Source: Nemertoderma westbladi | Lineage: Eukaryota > Xenacoelomorpha > Nemertodermatida > Nemertodermatidae | DNA length: 64,000 bases | NCBI GenBank assembly: GCA_032718475.1 | Contig: JAUCBJ010008121.1 | Location: 45,068-109,067, forward strand | Direction: 5' to 3' | Shown here: piece by piece, positions 42,300 through 53,700 of the stretch | Position numbering within the stretch: position 1 is the first letter of the stretch | How the letters are laid out: every line of letters starts with the position of its first letter | Translations under genes and position numbers: made by a program | Notes under the pieces: model-generated | What the model saw: the letters and a program-made list of their open reading frames with translations, nothing else | What the model was told of the DNA's origin: nothing | Database searches by the model: none

Positions 42300-43640
42300 C
42301 GATATTAATTTTGTAGGTGTGAGTGTTATTGACATTATTTTCTAAAATTATTATGAGGTTCCCACTTTCCTTATACTTGCCATTGGAGCAAGGAAGATAG
42401 ACCATGATTCCACCAGGACTGCGTGAGTGATACCATATAGTAAGAAAATATTGTCCTTGGCAAAGGTTGCTATGGTTAAAATAATGTTATTATTATTGAC
42501 TATGTAAATTGGGTTGTCGAAGTGCTCATCCCTTGTCTTTAAAAAGAAGAAAGCATACATTGATATGGCGAGTTCTCAAAACTCTCCATAAAATAAAATA
42601 ACCTTAAAACTTAACTGTGACTTGAATGATACACTGAGATTTAGGGCCCAATTTTTACTTCCCATTGCTACAGAAACGGCATACAACTGTTTTCCCATAG
42701 GCGCATTTTGGATATATTAATCTGCCATGTCCCCTCTATTGATGGTGCAGAATTCAGCTTCGCCGTACATTTTCCCGGTTAGCCTGTTGTTGACCTAACA
42801 ATATTTATACTGTACTATTATACTGTTTGTGTTTGTGTCTGATTGTTTCTGTTCGTAATATGATGCAACGCCTTTAGACCCAGATACAAGGGCCGCTCCA
42901 CATAACTCGGTCAGCCAAACGCCTTCCAAGTTCGGCGACTCCTGGCTTCATGTATGTTTACAACTTGATTTACCACCAGGACAAAGTCGTGAAGAGGCTA
43001 ATAAGATCAAGACAATAAGCAGTAGTAACCTCATGTGCTTTTAAGCTTAGATTTCCCTGCGCTGATTTCTGCCTTTTAACAACTATACGACCACTTCAGT
43101 TAAATTGAAAGATTTGAAACTCGCTTCCTCCTAGCTGGACAACTCTCATTCTGCGAAGTGACTGGTACAATTTCGACCGAGGTCGGAGAACACAAGTTTG
43201 TTGTTAAAAAATGAGAGCAAAAATAATGGCTCTCCCAGTAAGTGGTCCAGAGGTAAAAACAACCTCTGATGAACTTTCATGCAATCTCATTAAGATTTGT
43301 AAAAAAATTAGTCGGAGGCGGGGGTGGGTTGGTTGTTGTATGCGATATTACGGGATTATCATATTAATAAGTCAATAAACATCAGTAGCGTAAAATATTA
43401 ATATATTAAATAAAGTAAAAATATACAAACACCTGGTCAATAATTATTATTAAATAGGTGGCGCGTGAGTATATTATATTTAACCATACAAGTCACCCAT
43501 GGTCTATTAAGCCTTTCGTGATCAGCATTGTGTAGGACTTGAGCTCACAGATCGGTAATGACTTCCATTTTGAGAGACGTGTCTGTAATTGTGATGCTTT
43601 TCAGCCACCGGTACTTGTTACCATCGAAACGAAGTCCAGA
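42300..43640. other. Intergenic, no gene seen
   Basis: No frame with recognisable content. Short frames here lack codon structure or homology I can recognise. A GT-rich patch lies at 43315-43345. Confidence 0.5.
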
Positions 43641-43927
43641 TTTCATCAACCTCACCTAACGACAGCTCGAACTCTTCAGACAGTTATGGCTCATGTGACC
43701 CCCTAGATAGCGGAATAGTATTAATATGCCATCGAGTTCTACCCGAACTGCAACTAATTCGACCTTTGACAAGATCGAATGAACACGGGAATAACACGGA
43801 GTTTGAGGAACATGGATGGTTGGTTGGGCCGGATAGTGAGGGAACTCACCCAAATCAATGGAAACCGACGAAAGACAAACTTGAAATGAAACTGAAATAC
43901 CTACAGGATCAAACATAGAGAAACAAA

Positions 43928-44011
43928 CTGTGGGGCGAGACACGTAGTCGGCGAGCCTTTGCATACGGTTCATATAGGGCAAATGGGGCATGTCCGTCTG
44001 TCTGTCCGTCT

Positions 44012-44044
<33 letters not shown>

Positions 44045-44567
44045 GTAAATGTTTGAACGCGAATTTCTCGGCATCGCTCGTTCGGAATTGAACCAAACTT
44101 AGTAGGTAAGTAGTAGAGAGAAAGTTTAGAAAGTTTGTAAAGTTTGGTGAAAAATCATGCAGTCTGACGTCAGCTACGACAGATTATGTGGTTTTTAGAA
44201 AATGTTAAATTTCTCGGGAAGGCCTCATTTTTCTGAGCTGAAATTTTGATGGCCTGTAGAGAATCATGAAGTCTATCTTTTACGAAATTGAAAAGTTAAG
44301 ACATTTAATTGGGGATCCGCTAGAGACTCAGAAGTAATGACATAGGCCTACCGGTACGGTACTGCTGTACAGTGGTGCACTGGTAAGTACGAAATTGCAG
44401 AATAACAATTTGACACCACCTAGCGGATTAACATATGATTGTATATCGAATGAATACATTTATAGCATGGGATATGGGGTCCAAACTAGACATGCCCCAT
44501 TTGCTCTATATGAACCGTATGCCAAGGCTTGTCGACTACGTGCTGCGCGAAGTCCCCACGAACGTGT
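43928..44567. mobile_element. TIR element of about 640 bp with a TCTG/TCCG microsatellite
   Basis: The left end at 43931-44005 (gtggggcgagacacgtagtc, ggttcatatagggcaaatgg) and the right end at 44495-44567 (ccatttgctctatatgaacc, gactacgtgctgcgcgaagt) are inverted copies. A (tctg/tccg)n tract sits at 43990-44044, just inside the left arm. No transposase frame is visible. Confidence 0.6.
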
Positions 44568-44756
44568 ACAGTAGCAGTATAGGTTACTTATTGTGATTGT
44601 GTAACAAACCAATATAATATTCAACAAATAATATGAAGCAAAATAATAGAAACGGAATATTCAGTATAAATTAAGATTCTAGAATAGACTCTTTCGCAAT
44701 TACGTTGGAAACAGTTATATACCAATAAGTTACGACTGATAGTTTTTATTTTAGCA

Positions 44757-47115
44757 GGCATAGGCTATTTCTCTCATTACTCTTCCTTCTCTGATCATTC
44801 ACCTATTACGTCGGTGCTTAAACTACCAAACAAAGGGAGATATAGAGGGGATTGTAATTCGCAACTACGAACTCGTAAGTTAACTAAACGTGCTTGGGAC
44901 AAAGCTACACCTGAACAGATTAGTAATTATGCAAAGTTAGTTAATGTGGAGTTACAAGCACTACAGTCTAAGTTCAATAATGATGGTGAAAGTGCAGTCT
45001 TAACATGGAAGGTAGATAAAATGAATGAATATATGGAAAATATACAGGCTATTATTAGTAAATCGGCAGTGAAGTTCATTCCAGCAACTAAACTTGGAAA
45101 GTACACAAAGAATTTTCGAGTAAGGAGTAAGAGTTTAAACGAGCATTCAAAAACAACGAAAAAATTGTACGACATCTGGCTAAAAAATGGGAAAACGGAT
45201 GGTGATGAATTTGGTATTGCATTTAAGGAGGCTAAACGGAATACTCGACGGCTACGGAATTTACTAAGTAAACAAAATGTTAGAGGGGTGACAATGAGGA
45301 TAAACCCTAGTAGAAGGAATTTCTGGAGAAGTTTTTCTAGAAATCAAGGAATTGGGAGCCAGGAACTTCCATTGAATTTAAAAGACGACATTAGGAACCA
45401 TTTAAAGCAGAAGTTTAATATAAAGCAAGAAACTACTGGGCTACAAGAAATGACGGACAAACTGGATAGTAAATGTGTAGGCCCCATGCCTACCTTCGGG
45501 CGAAATCAGATAGCACAGATTATCCGCTCCTTACCAAGGGAAGGCCTTAGATTTTGCCTCCTTATCAGCAGAGCACCTTCAACATTTAGATGTATGTCAG
45601 CTAAGCATATACATTGAGGAAGTCTTGAGTGCGGCTATGCGTCTAGGTGAAGTGCCTTCTTTATTTGGGAAAACAGTGATTAGTAGCTTATATAAAGGAG
45701 GTGTGAAGGATGCATTGAAATCAACATCATATCGACCAGTCTCCAGCGTTAGTATTTTTGGTAAGATATTTGAGGGTTTAGTCGCATGCCATATCATATT
45801 TAAATGTAGTTCAGTGACACATAGTTTACAGATGGCATATAAAGAAGGTAATGGGACTGATCTTGTAATTTCCCTCATACTGGAAACACTGCAATACTAC
45901 AATCAAAGACGTACACCAGTTTATGTCTGTCAGGTTGACATATCATCAGCCTTTGACTCCGTTAGTCACCTTACACTTTTTAAAAAACTAGTGGAGATTA
46001 TGGATCCATATATATTGAGGTTGCTAATGAGCTATTATAGTAATACTGAAATGTTTTGTAAATTTGGTAACTTTCTGGATATAAATGGTTTCCATGTGTC
46101 AAATGGTTTAAAACAAGGCTCGAGATTGTCTCCAATGCTTTTTAATCTGTATACATCCGATATTATTTTCAGTATGGAAGGTTCTGGTATTGGATGTGAA
46201 ATTGAAGGACAATGGTTAGGTGCCATCTGCTATGCCGACGATTTCCTCATTCTGTGCACAAGTGTAAATGAAGTTGAGACACTATCTAAAATATTTGGGG
46301 ATGGAGTAAGACAGTTGGGTCTAGAAATAGAACATACAAAGACGAAATGGATGTGCTTTAGTCAAAATAGTAAGGAGAAATGTACAAGAGGACTCTATCT
46401 AAATGGGAAGTACCTTGAACCCAGTATATCTATTAGCTTTTTGGGAGTTAAGTTATTTGATGACAGGAAGGACATTATTAAAGAAATTAATAAATTAATA
46501 TATGGTATATCTGATACATTTCATCGCAAAGGATGGACTACAAGATGGTATACAACCGAAACTATAAATAAGCTTTGGGAAGGCTATGCAATACCTACAA
46601 TTATGTACGCGATTCGATTTTACTTGGGTATTATTACGAGATATCAATTGGAGCAAGTAGATATCTCCTATCGCAAAGTTGTAAGAGGTATATTACATTT
46701 GGGTCGATATGCCTCTAATACTGAATGTTATAGTTTGCTATCTATATTGCCGATATCAATGAGTGTCTATCGCGAGATTCTGAGTATTATATTTCGAATT
46801 AATTCCTGTCCAAATATTCGATTGCATTATCTTCTTAAGATACTTTTAGATGAGAATGTCAATGGTGTCTCACGCCATGGATACCAAGGACTCGGAAGTA
46901 TATTCAACAGGGTATCTGAGGAGTATCCATTACCATCAATCAATTCTTTGTTGAGCTCACGCTACTGTAAAAACTCAATACAATCTCGGATTTCTTTGGG
47001 GGGACTAACTCTGGCTGAGATGCTAAACATTTCATTTATTACCTCAACGTATAACACACCCGGCATGAGTTTTACATCTAAACATAACAGGGTGTTGGAG
47101 TATTTTAATGTGTAA
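44757..47115 (+). pseudogene. LINE ORF2: endonuclease tail, linker and reverse transcriptase, one frameshift
   Basis: The first frame (to about 45540) carries SDHSPI and then a basic linker (RKLTKRAWDKATPEQISNYA). A one-base shift near 45530-45550 moves into the frame ending at 47115. That frame starts ALDFASLSAEHLQHLDV and holds all RT blocks: VISSLYKGGVKDALKSTSYR, YVCQVDISSAFDSVSH, NGLKQGSRLSPMLFNLY and catalytic CYADDFLIL. A 300-residue C-terminal part follows with YAIPTIMYAIRFYLG. Apart from the shift, the RT frame is clean for almost 500 codons, so the copy is fairly young. It is distinct from the 40371 family. Clade unresolved. Confidence 0.8.
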
Positions 47116-47341
47116 CTATATATTTGCAATTTAATTGATTTTAACAATTCCTAAACCGAGCACCATCGTATCCTTAGTTAATATTGTATAAGGTCATTGA
47201 CACTGGATTTGGATTACAGTTTTAAACTTTTAATTACCTACTTTTATGTCTACAAACATTTTACTATGTGCATTGGATGCATTTTTATTTATAACATTTT
47301 AATTTTGTCGCCTAGAGCGAATTAATATAATATATATATAT
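44757..47341 (+). mobile_element. Second LINE family, 5'-truncated copy
   Basis: Begins within the last residues of the endonuclease (SSFSDHSPITSVLKL, the SDH motif). It continues through the linker and a long RT ORF, and a 3' UTR runs to a terminal (at)n tract at about 47322-47341 after gtcgcctagagcgaa. No target-site duplication was found by eye. Confidence 0.7.
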
Positions 47342-47690
47342 AGAAATTACGGGAGCGGTTTTGTCAAAAGGATATGTCATTATCCAAGCCAATTAATTAA
47401 GACGAGACACTTGTAAATATTAATAATTAATTACTTAAAGAGTAACACAAAATTCCTCGCAAAAATTATTTTCTTAGGCTATAATCATTGTTTCTCCGAT
47501 AGCAAATAGTTGTGAATGATTAAATTTAGTTATAAATAAACAATCGAAGAAAAAAATAAAATTAGTGGAATGAATTTAAATCCATTCCACCATTTTTTTG
47601 TTTTAGTCAATTTTAGTGGTAAATTAAAGAGTCCTGAAAAAATTGAGTATGGCCAGTAAAGCATACCGGTGTCTAAACAAAGAGACTGAA
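47342..47690. other. AT-rich spacer, no gene
   Basis: No supported frame. Contains the short inverted pair agtggaatgaatttaaat/atttaaattcattcca-like around 47565-47595. Confidence 0.4.
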
Positions 47691-47695
47691 ACAGC

Positions 47696-47768
47696 GGGTG
47701 TGTGGCGCAGTGGATAACGCGTCTGCCTACGGAGCAGAAGATCCCAGGTTCGACCCCTGGCACGCTCG
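47696..47768 (+). tRNA. tRNA-Arg (anticodon ACG), second copy
   Basis: Identical 73-nt sequence to 42214-42286, with the same complete cloverleaf and the same 17-base 3' flank ending after a TTTT terminator. The 5' flanks differ completely. The two copies lie 5.5 kb apart, either side of the 44757 LINE. Confidence 0.85.
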
Positions 47769-48107
47769 ATGTGTATTTTGACGATCGTGTTGGCACAATT
47801 GTGTAAAATTAGCCGGTCGATACCTAAACCAAACCGAAACAACTAGACCGTGAAGCGGCTGTTATTCATCATTTTTACTCACTATTTTAATTATCATTTT
47901 TACCACTTCCTAATTGCTAATTTGGTTGGTGGGATACAAGGCGTTCTAGAACTACAAGGCCATGCCGCAGTGTTGGATTCCCAACACTGGTTGGTGTCAG
48001 ATTTAGGTCAGGTCAGGTATTCTAGGTCATTGATCAAGAAAACTTGCCACCTCCATGCAGCATAAAGGAGGTGCCACCTGTAGCTGCATAGACCCTCTTA
48101 CTAGGGC

Positions 48108-48500
48108 AAATTCTACGCCGGGGTCATTGTGTCAAGAAGAACGAACACATCTCCATAACCAGACTGTGAACAACATCGGAAGTGTTTCATTAGTCTCCGA
48201 AAGCTTTTGCTTGAACTGAGCTGCCACCGCCTTGTAGGACATTGCTTTCACCGTGTGGACCAGCCTGTGCATAATCTTGTGCTTTGGCGGCCTCATGGAA
48301 CGACTATGTATGGCGGTAAGCCCATGACTTTCTTGAGACTTATTTTAAAGAACACTGGACTTGAAGATGCGGATGATCTAGCAAATGTCATGGGTGATAG
48401 GGAGTTGAGGTGGAGCAATTTTATCGACAAGCCGGCACATCTTTCTTAATATATTTGATATAATTAATGCAGCCGCAATGCAACATGCCGATAGTACAGT
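48108..48500 (+). pseudogene. LINE 3'-terminal fragment, diverged subfamily
   Basis: Matches the C-terminal part of the 40371 LINE: VGHCFHRVDQPVHNLVLWRP, GKPMTFLRLILKNTGLEDAD and MGDRELRWSNFIDKPAHLS, with 3' end gcaatgcaacatgccgatag and a (tag)n tail. Its 5' part is frame-broken. It is closer to the piece at 50424-50720 than to the other copies. Confidence 0.75.
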
Positions 48501-48614
48501 AGTAGTAGTAGTTATAGATGTTTGTTGATACCAATAGAAAGATAGAAGAAATATTGGGTATAAAAGTTTCATCAATTATTATCTGATTGTAGCAATTAAT
48601 CTATATTTGTTGGA

Positions 48615-49310
48615 TCCTGACTTTCTTGGATTCTGACTTAATTTACGGTAGCAGTTTTTATGTTTGGAAGCATTTTTACAGTTTGTATACCTCTATCTGT
48701 TTGTCAGTCGATCTGTCTGTCAAAATACAATATGACACCCTACAAATCTTAAATCTTGGGAATGTATGTTTTCTTGCACTCTGACTTCATTTACCGTATC
48801 AGTTTTCATGTTTGGCAGCATTTGTACAGTTTGTATGTCTGTCCGTTTGTCAGTCGATCTGTCTGTCAAAATACAATATGACACCCTACAAATGCTAAAA
48901 TCTGAGAATGTCTGTTTTATTGGACTCTGACTTCATTTACCGTATCAGTTTTCATGTTTGGCAGCATTGTACAGTTTATTATGACTGTCCGTTTGTCAGT
49001 CAATTTGTCTGTCAAAATAATATGACACCATACAAAGCTAAAATCACGGGAATGTCTGTTTTATTGGACTCTGACTTCATTTACTGCATCAGTTTTCATG
49101 TTTGGCAGCAATTGAACAGTTTGTATGTCTGTCCGTTTGTCAGTCAATCTGTCTGTCAAAATACAATATGACACCATACAAAGCTAAAATCCCGGGAATG
49201 TCTGTTTTCTTGGACCCTGACTTCATGTACGGTATCAGATTCATGTTTGGCGGCATTTTTACAGTTTGTATGTCTGTCCGTTTGTCAGTCGATCTATTAG
49301 TCCGGTAGTT
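48615..49310. repeat. Tandem array, about 147-bp unit, five copies
   Basis: Each unit contains ctgacttcatttaccgtatc, catgtttggcagcatt, tgtccgtttgtcagtcgatc and aaaatacaatatgacaccct. Units start near 48615, 48765, 48907, 49054 and 49199. The outer units are more diverged. Two units are open in one frame, but this is a by-product of the period (a multiple of 3). Confidence 0.85.
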
Positions 49311-50423
49311 TCAGAGATGTATTCTAAAGCTTTGAACTTTGGGCGATGTGCCCTTTCTACTGCAACCGTCCCATTTGTCTATCTTTTGTCTCTCTGTACC
49401 AATATTTAGTGTGAAGTTTGTGCTATCTAGCCAGACAACCTGTGGTTAGTGAGAGCTAAAAATACGGCGCCTGTCCTTTCTCAAAATTAACTATAGATTA
49501 TATAAAACATGCAGCCATAAAACAAATTCATTGCAGTTATTAATTAAATGGACTCTTTGATGAAATTAGTAACTAAAAATTATTGTACTTTCATTTCTTT
49601 TATATTTTCAATTGATTAAATCATTTAAATAATTTAACTAACTAACTAATTTAACCATATATAATATTGTATTTATTAATTGACCAAAATATGACATAAA
49701 AAAAACATAATAATTATTATTATAATATAACATGCAACCATAAGAGAGCTCCATTACTTAAGGCTGCATGTTTTATTTAAACTTTATCTCAGACGTGAGT
49801 TTACATGTAATGGCTGGTCTATCTAAATAGTTTGAGGCACTTGAATTAAGGTTGAAATATGATATGCAGCCGTATAACCGTATAATAAGACTTAAAATAA
49901 ACCTAATATCAGTTAAAATAATGCACGCAACCGTATTGGAAGTTCTAGTGCTTATGGCTGCACGTTTTATTTAAACTGTATTCCAGAAAAGAGTTGTAAT
50001 TTAGTGTGGGCTGGTTTATCTAAACAGATAATTCTCAGAAAAGTTCGAGTAATTCCGATTTTTTTAAAGTTTTCATTACTTGATATTGGAATAATTAGAA
50101 ATATTGATGTAATTCATATCCATTTAATTTGTATCACTAATTAATTGCAGTTAATACATCAAAGTTACGGTAAACAATCATAAAATTAGCATATAATGGT
50201 TGCTATGAAGCTATGCAGAAGAATACAGACGTGTTTAAGAGATTATTTACTAAGTTAGTGATAGTTAGTTATAGAAGTATAAGTACGTTCGTCCTATAGG
50301 CCGCAACGCTGCAATACGGTACTTTACTGCGTTAAGAGTAAAACACCAGAACGCTGAAAAGTTCGCATAATATTGTTGCAAATATACCAATTGTTGATAT
50401 CGCACGTAAACCTTTTATAGTTT
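49311..50423. other. AT-rich DNA with two hairpin-bearing repeats, no gene
   Basis: Units at about 49722-49833 and 49908-50031 share (a)tgca(g/c)gcaaccgta/ataa and ggctgcatgttttatttaaa, followed by a related gggctggtttatctaaa segment. Within each unit the GCA-acc and ggc-TGC parts can fold back. A half unit (aacatgcagccataaaac) lies at about 49507. Confidence 0.5.
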
Positions 50424-50720
50424 ATTTAGGGCAGCAGTAGAGACAGCCTTCTTAGATGGGAGTCCATGCTGGTCTCTCACTGACTGCAGAGTATACAAAA
50501 CCTACGGATGGCACATTCACAATAATGCTACGCCGGGGTCATTGTGTCAAGAAGAATGAACACATCTCCATAACCAGACTCTGAACAACATCGGAAGTGT
50601 TTTATTAGTCTCCGCAAGCTTTTACTTGAACTGAGCTGCCACCGCCTTGTAGGACATTGCTTCCACCGTGTGGACCAGCCTGTGCATAATCTTGTGCTTT
50701 GGCGGCCTTATGGAACGACT
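50424..50720 (+). pseudogene. LINE 3' fragment fused to BEL2
   Basis: From gtttatttagggcagcagta to ggcggccttatggaacgact this follows the LINE C-terminal region (compare 41405-41700 and 48108-48310). Collinearity stops at 50720/50721, where BEL gag sequence begins. Frame is broken. Reading frames that start here and run into gag are accidental. Confidence 0.75.
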
Positions 50721-53700
50721 GGATGAGGGGCGGCGGGGGATGAATCTCCTGCTCGGGCAGATGCAGGAGACTGTTCATCAGCTTAAGGGGACAGTGAGGG
50801 AAAGTAGGTTAGAGTTGCAAGAAGTGCAGCAAAGTATCGCGTTAGAACGCGATAAATTAGTAAATACACAAAAGGGTATACCACCACCCCCTGCAACAAT
50901 GTGTCAACCTGTTAGGTCTGAAGTATTTCATGCGCAAGGTGTGGAGCCTACACGCATCTATACTGCTAGTGAAGTGGAAACTCCTATAGTAAACCCTATT
51001 AAGGGTAATTATAAACCTGTTGACAATGATATTCCCTATAGACCTGATCATAATCCGAGAAATTTATATACCGATAACTCGATATTAAATAACACGATGG
51101 CCCAAGAAAGCTTTACGCGTCAAATGGCTAGAACTGAAGCCCGTCAAGCGGTCAAGGTGGGAGAGATAGTCAAGTTCAATGGAGATGAGATGAAATGGTT
51201 ACCTTTTAATGAATATTACAAAGATAACATACAGAACTCCGTGCTATCTAATGGAGAGAAACTTAGATTCCTCATCGAGTGCTTGGAAGGATCTCCCAAG
51301 TTAATGGCGTTAAAGTTTATTGGACATCCAGATGGATTAAGACAAGTTTGGGATACACTAAACATCAGGTATGGTAATAGGAATAACATAGCTAAATATT
51401 TGTATGCAAAATTGGTAGCGCCCCGAAAGTTCATTAGCAGCGGGATTATAGAGTTTTCCGATGAGATTCAAGAGATCTGTAGACAATTAGATTGGCTAGG
51501 TAAATCTCATGAATATCAGAGTTCTATGGTTATTGGAGCCGTGGCCTCAACTTTACCTAAGGGTGGAGTAGGCACACGCTGGGATAAGAAAGTGTTACAT
51601 ATGATGGAACAACAACGACGAGACCCTACCATGGCTGATCTCATGTCATTCTTAGATGGAGAAGTGAAATTACAGCTCCTAAAGCAGTCCAGAGAGAAGA
51701 CACCGGAAAACAAGGTAAGTGAGAAACCCATTTCTAGGAGAAAAGTAACACCAGTGTGTTATACCAATGACGGCGAAAGCCAGGCTTCTCAAGAAGAAGA
51801 CAGCGGGAAAGACACTGAAAGATCTTATTATGTCAATAAAACATCTAAAGACGTAAGTAGATTCAAGTCTCGAACCAGTGACAGGAGAGAACAGGTAAGA
51901 AAAACTCCTCCTACGTCTCCTAAGAGAATTCAGCTAAGAAAGCCCGAAGAAAGAACGAGTGTGCACAATGTTACTCAAAATAAGGTAAGTAACATCAAAC
52001 CGAAATGTGCGCTATGTGACGGGACACACCGTTTGAATGTGTGTGATGAATTCCTAAAGTAATCATTAAAGGATAGACGGGAAGTCATGAGGGATAAGCG
52101 GTTGTGTTATAATTGCCTCAGACAAGGACACCAACGGCGAACCTGTTACTCCGACGCAAGGTGTGCAAAGTGTGGCGCAAAACATCATCTCTTGTTGCAC
52201 ACTGAATTCGAACGAAACAGCCCGAGTCAGGTAAGTGATTCAGAACTACATGTCCAATTCAGTGATGTGAACGACACTGACCAAAGTTCTGAGATGGAAG
52301 GATTCTATATGGACGAATTCTCCGACGAAGATGAATCCTGTTACATGATAAATACCGCAGTGTATCGAGCGCTTACGTATGAAAAAGACACAGACAGCGA
52401 GCTCACCCTAACTACTTCTGATCGACAACCATCTTGGAAAGCACCAACTTCCAATGTAGGAATCCGTGAATTTCCCGTAGTGCAATTAAGGGTCCACAGA
52501 CCTAAAAGGAGTTATATAGTGAACGCCCTCCTTGACTCCGGTAGCACAGGAACATTCATCGACAAAGAACTAGCCGAAGACATCTTTGCTGGACAACCCA
52601 AGTTCCGAACTAAGTTAAACATGTCAGGAATTATGCAGGTTTGGAAATCTACAGTAATAGCGGATTATTATGTAGGTGCGTTGTCCACCCCCCAGGATGA
52701 ACTAGGAGAACATAGCATAAGATCAGTAAAAATGGTGGCGATAAAGAACTTCGCTACCAGCCAAGTAGAACCTTATAACTGGGATGAGGACGATTCCACC
52801 CAGCAGCTTAATATACCTAGATTCAACACAGATTACCCTGGAGTGCAAATACTCATCGGCCAAAATGCGCATGAAGCGCTTGAGACATTGGAGAAACGGC
52901 CTGCTCAACCGCAACCATTACAAGTCTATGCGGGAAGAACTAGAGTAGGTTGGTACTTTACTGGCCCTTCCCGTAGAACTCTTATGGAAAGATTACAAAA
53001 AGAACAGGTATATCAATTAAGTGAATGGGAAGTGGAGAGCAGTGAAGTTCGCGACCCAACTGAGGGAACACCATACTCCTCAGATAATGACGATATCCAA
53101 CAGCTCTTCGACGAGGAGAATAACATCGATATCCTTACGGAAAACGAGACTTGGCAAAACCAAGTAAACTTATGTCAAATCATTAGTCCATCAGAACGAG
53201 TCGACTATAACGACGAACTGAATGAAGTCATAGAGAGATATAACGCAAAAACTCGAGATGAACACGCCGTACGATTCTTTACTCAAGAGGCTGTAGAGCC
53301 CAATTCCTACGATAAGGCCCTATCGGTAGAAGAAGATAGAGCCAAGCAGATCCAGGAGACAACTACACGTTTTCTTAAAGATCAAGGTAGATATGAGATT
53401 GGTCTCCCATTCCGAAAACGAGAACCAAAGTTCATAAACAACCGACCCTTGGCGGAAAAAAGAATTGCTCAACTACATCGACGCCTTACGGCAAACGCTT
53501 CAGCTAAAGAAATGTATCAGACTCAGTTGAAGAAATTTATTAATAAGGGATATGCGGAGTGAGTACCGGAAGGAACACCCCTAACTGAAAGAACGTACTA
53601 TTTAACACATCATTACGTTCCCAAACCCGGTAAACCTCATGAGGTACGAGTAGTATTCGACGGCTCCGCCCTCTACATGGGCCAATCCCTTAATTCCGAG

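Noticed and set aside
42114-42405. Open frames on the - strand across the tRNA (and at 47530-47842)
   Set aside because: They are translations of the tRNA-Arg complement and its flanks. The cloverleaf explains the conservation.
48908-49308. Repeated peptide frames (87 and 68 codons)
   Set aside because: Produced by the 147-bp tandem array, whose period is divisible by three. No evidence of translation.
50668-50760. ATG at 50668 as a true start for BEL2 gag
   Set aside because: The first codons come from a LINE fragment. The junction at 50720/50721 shows that the reading frame is an accidental fusion.
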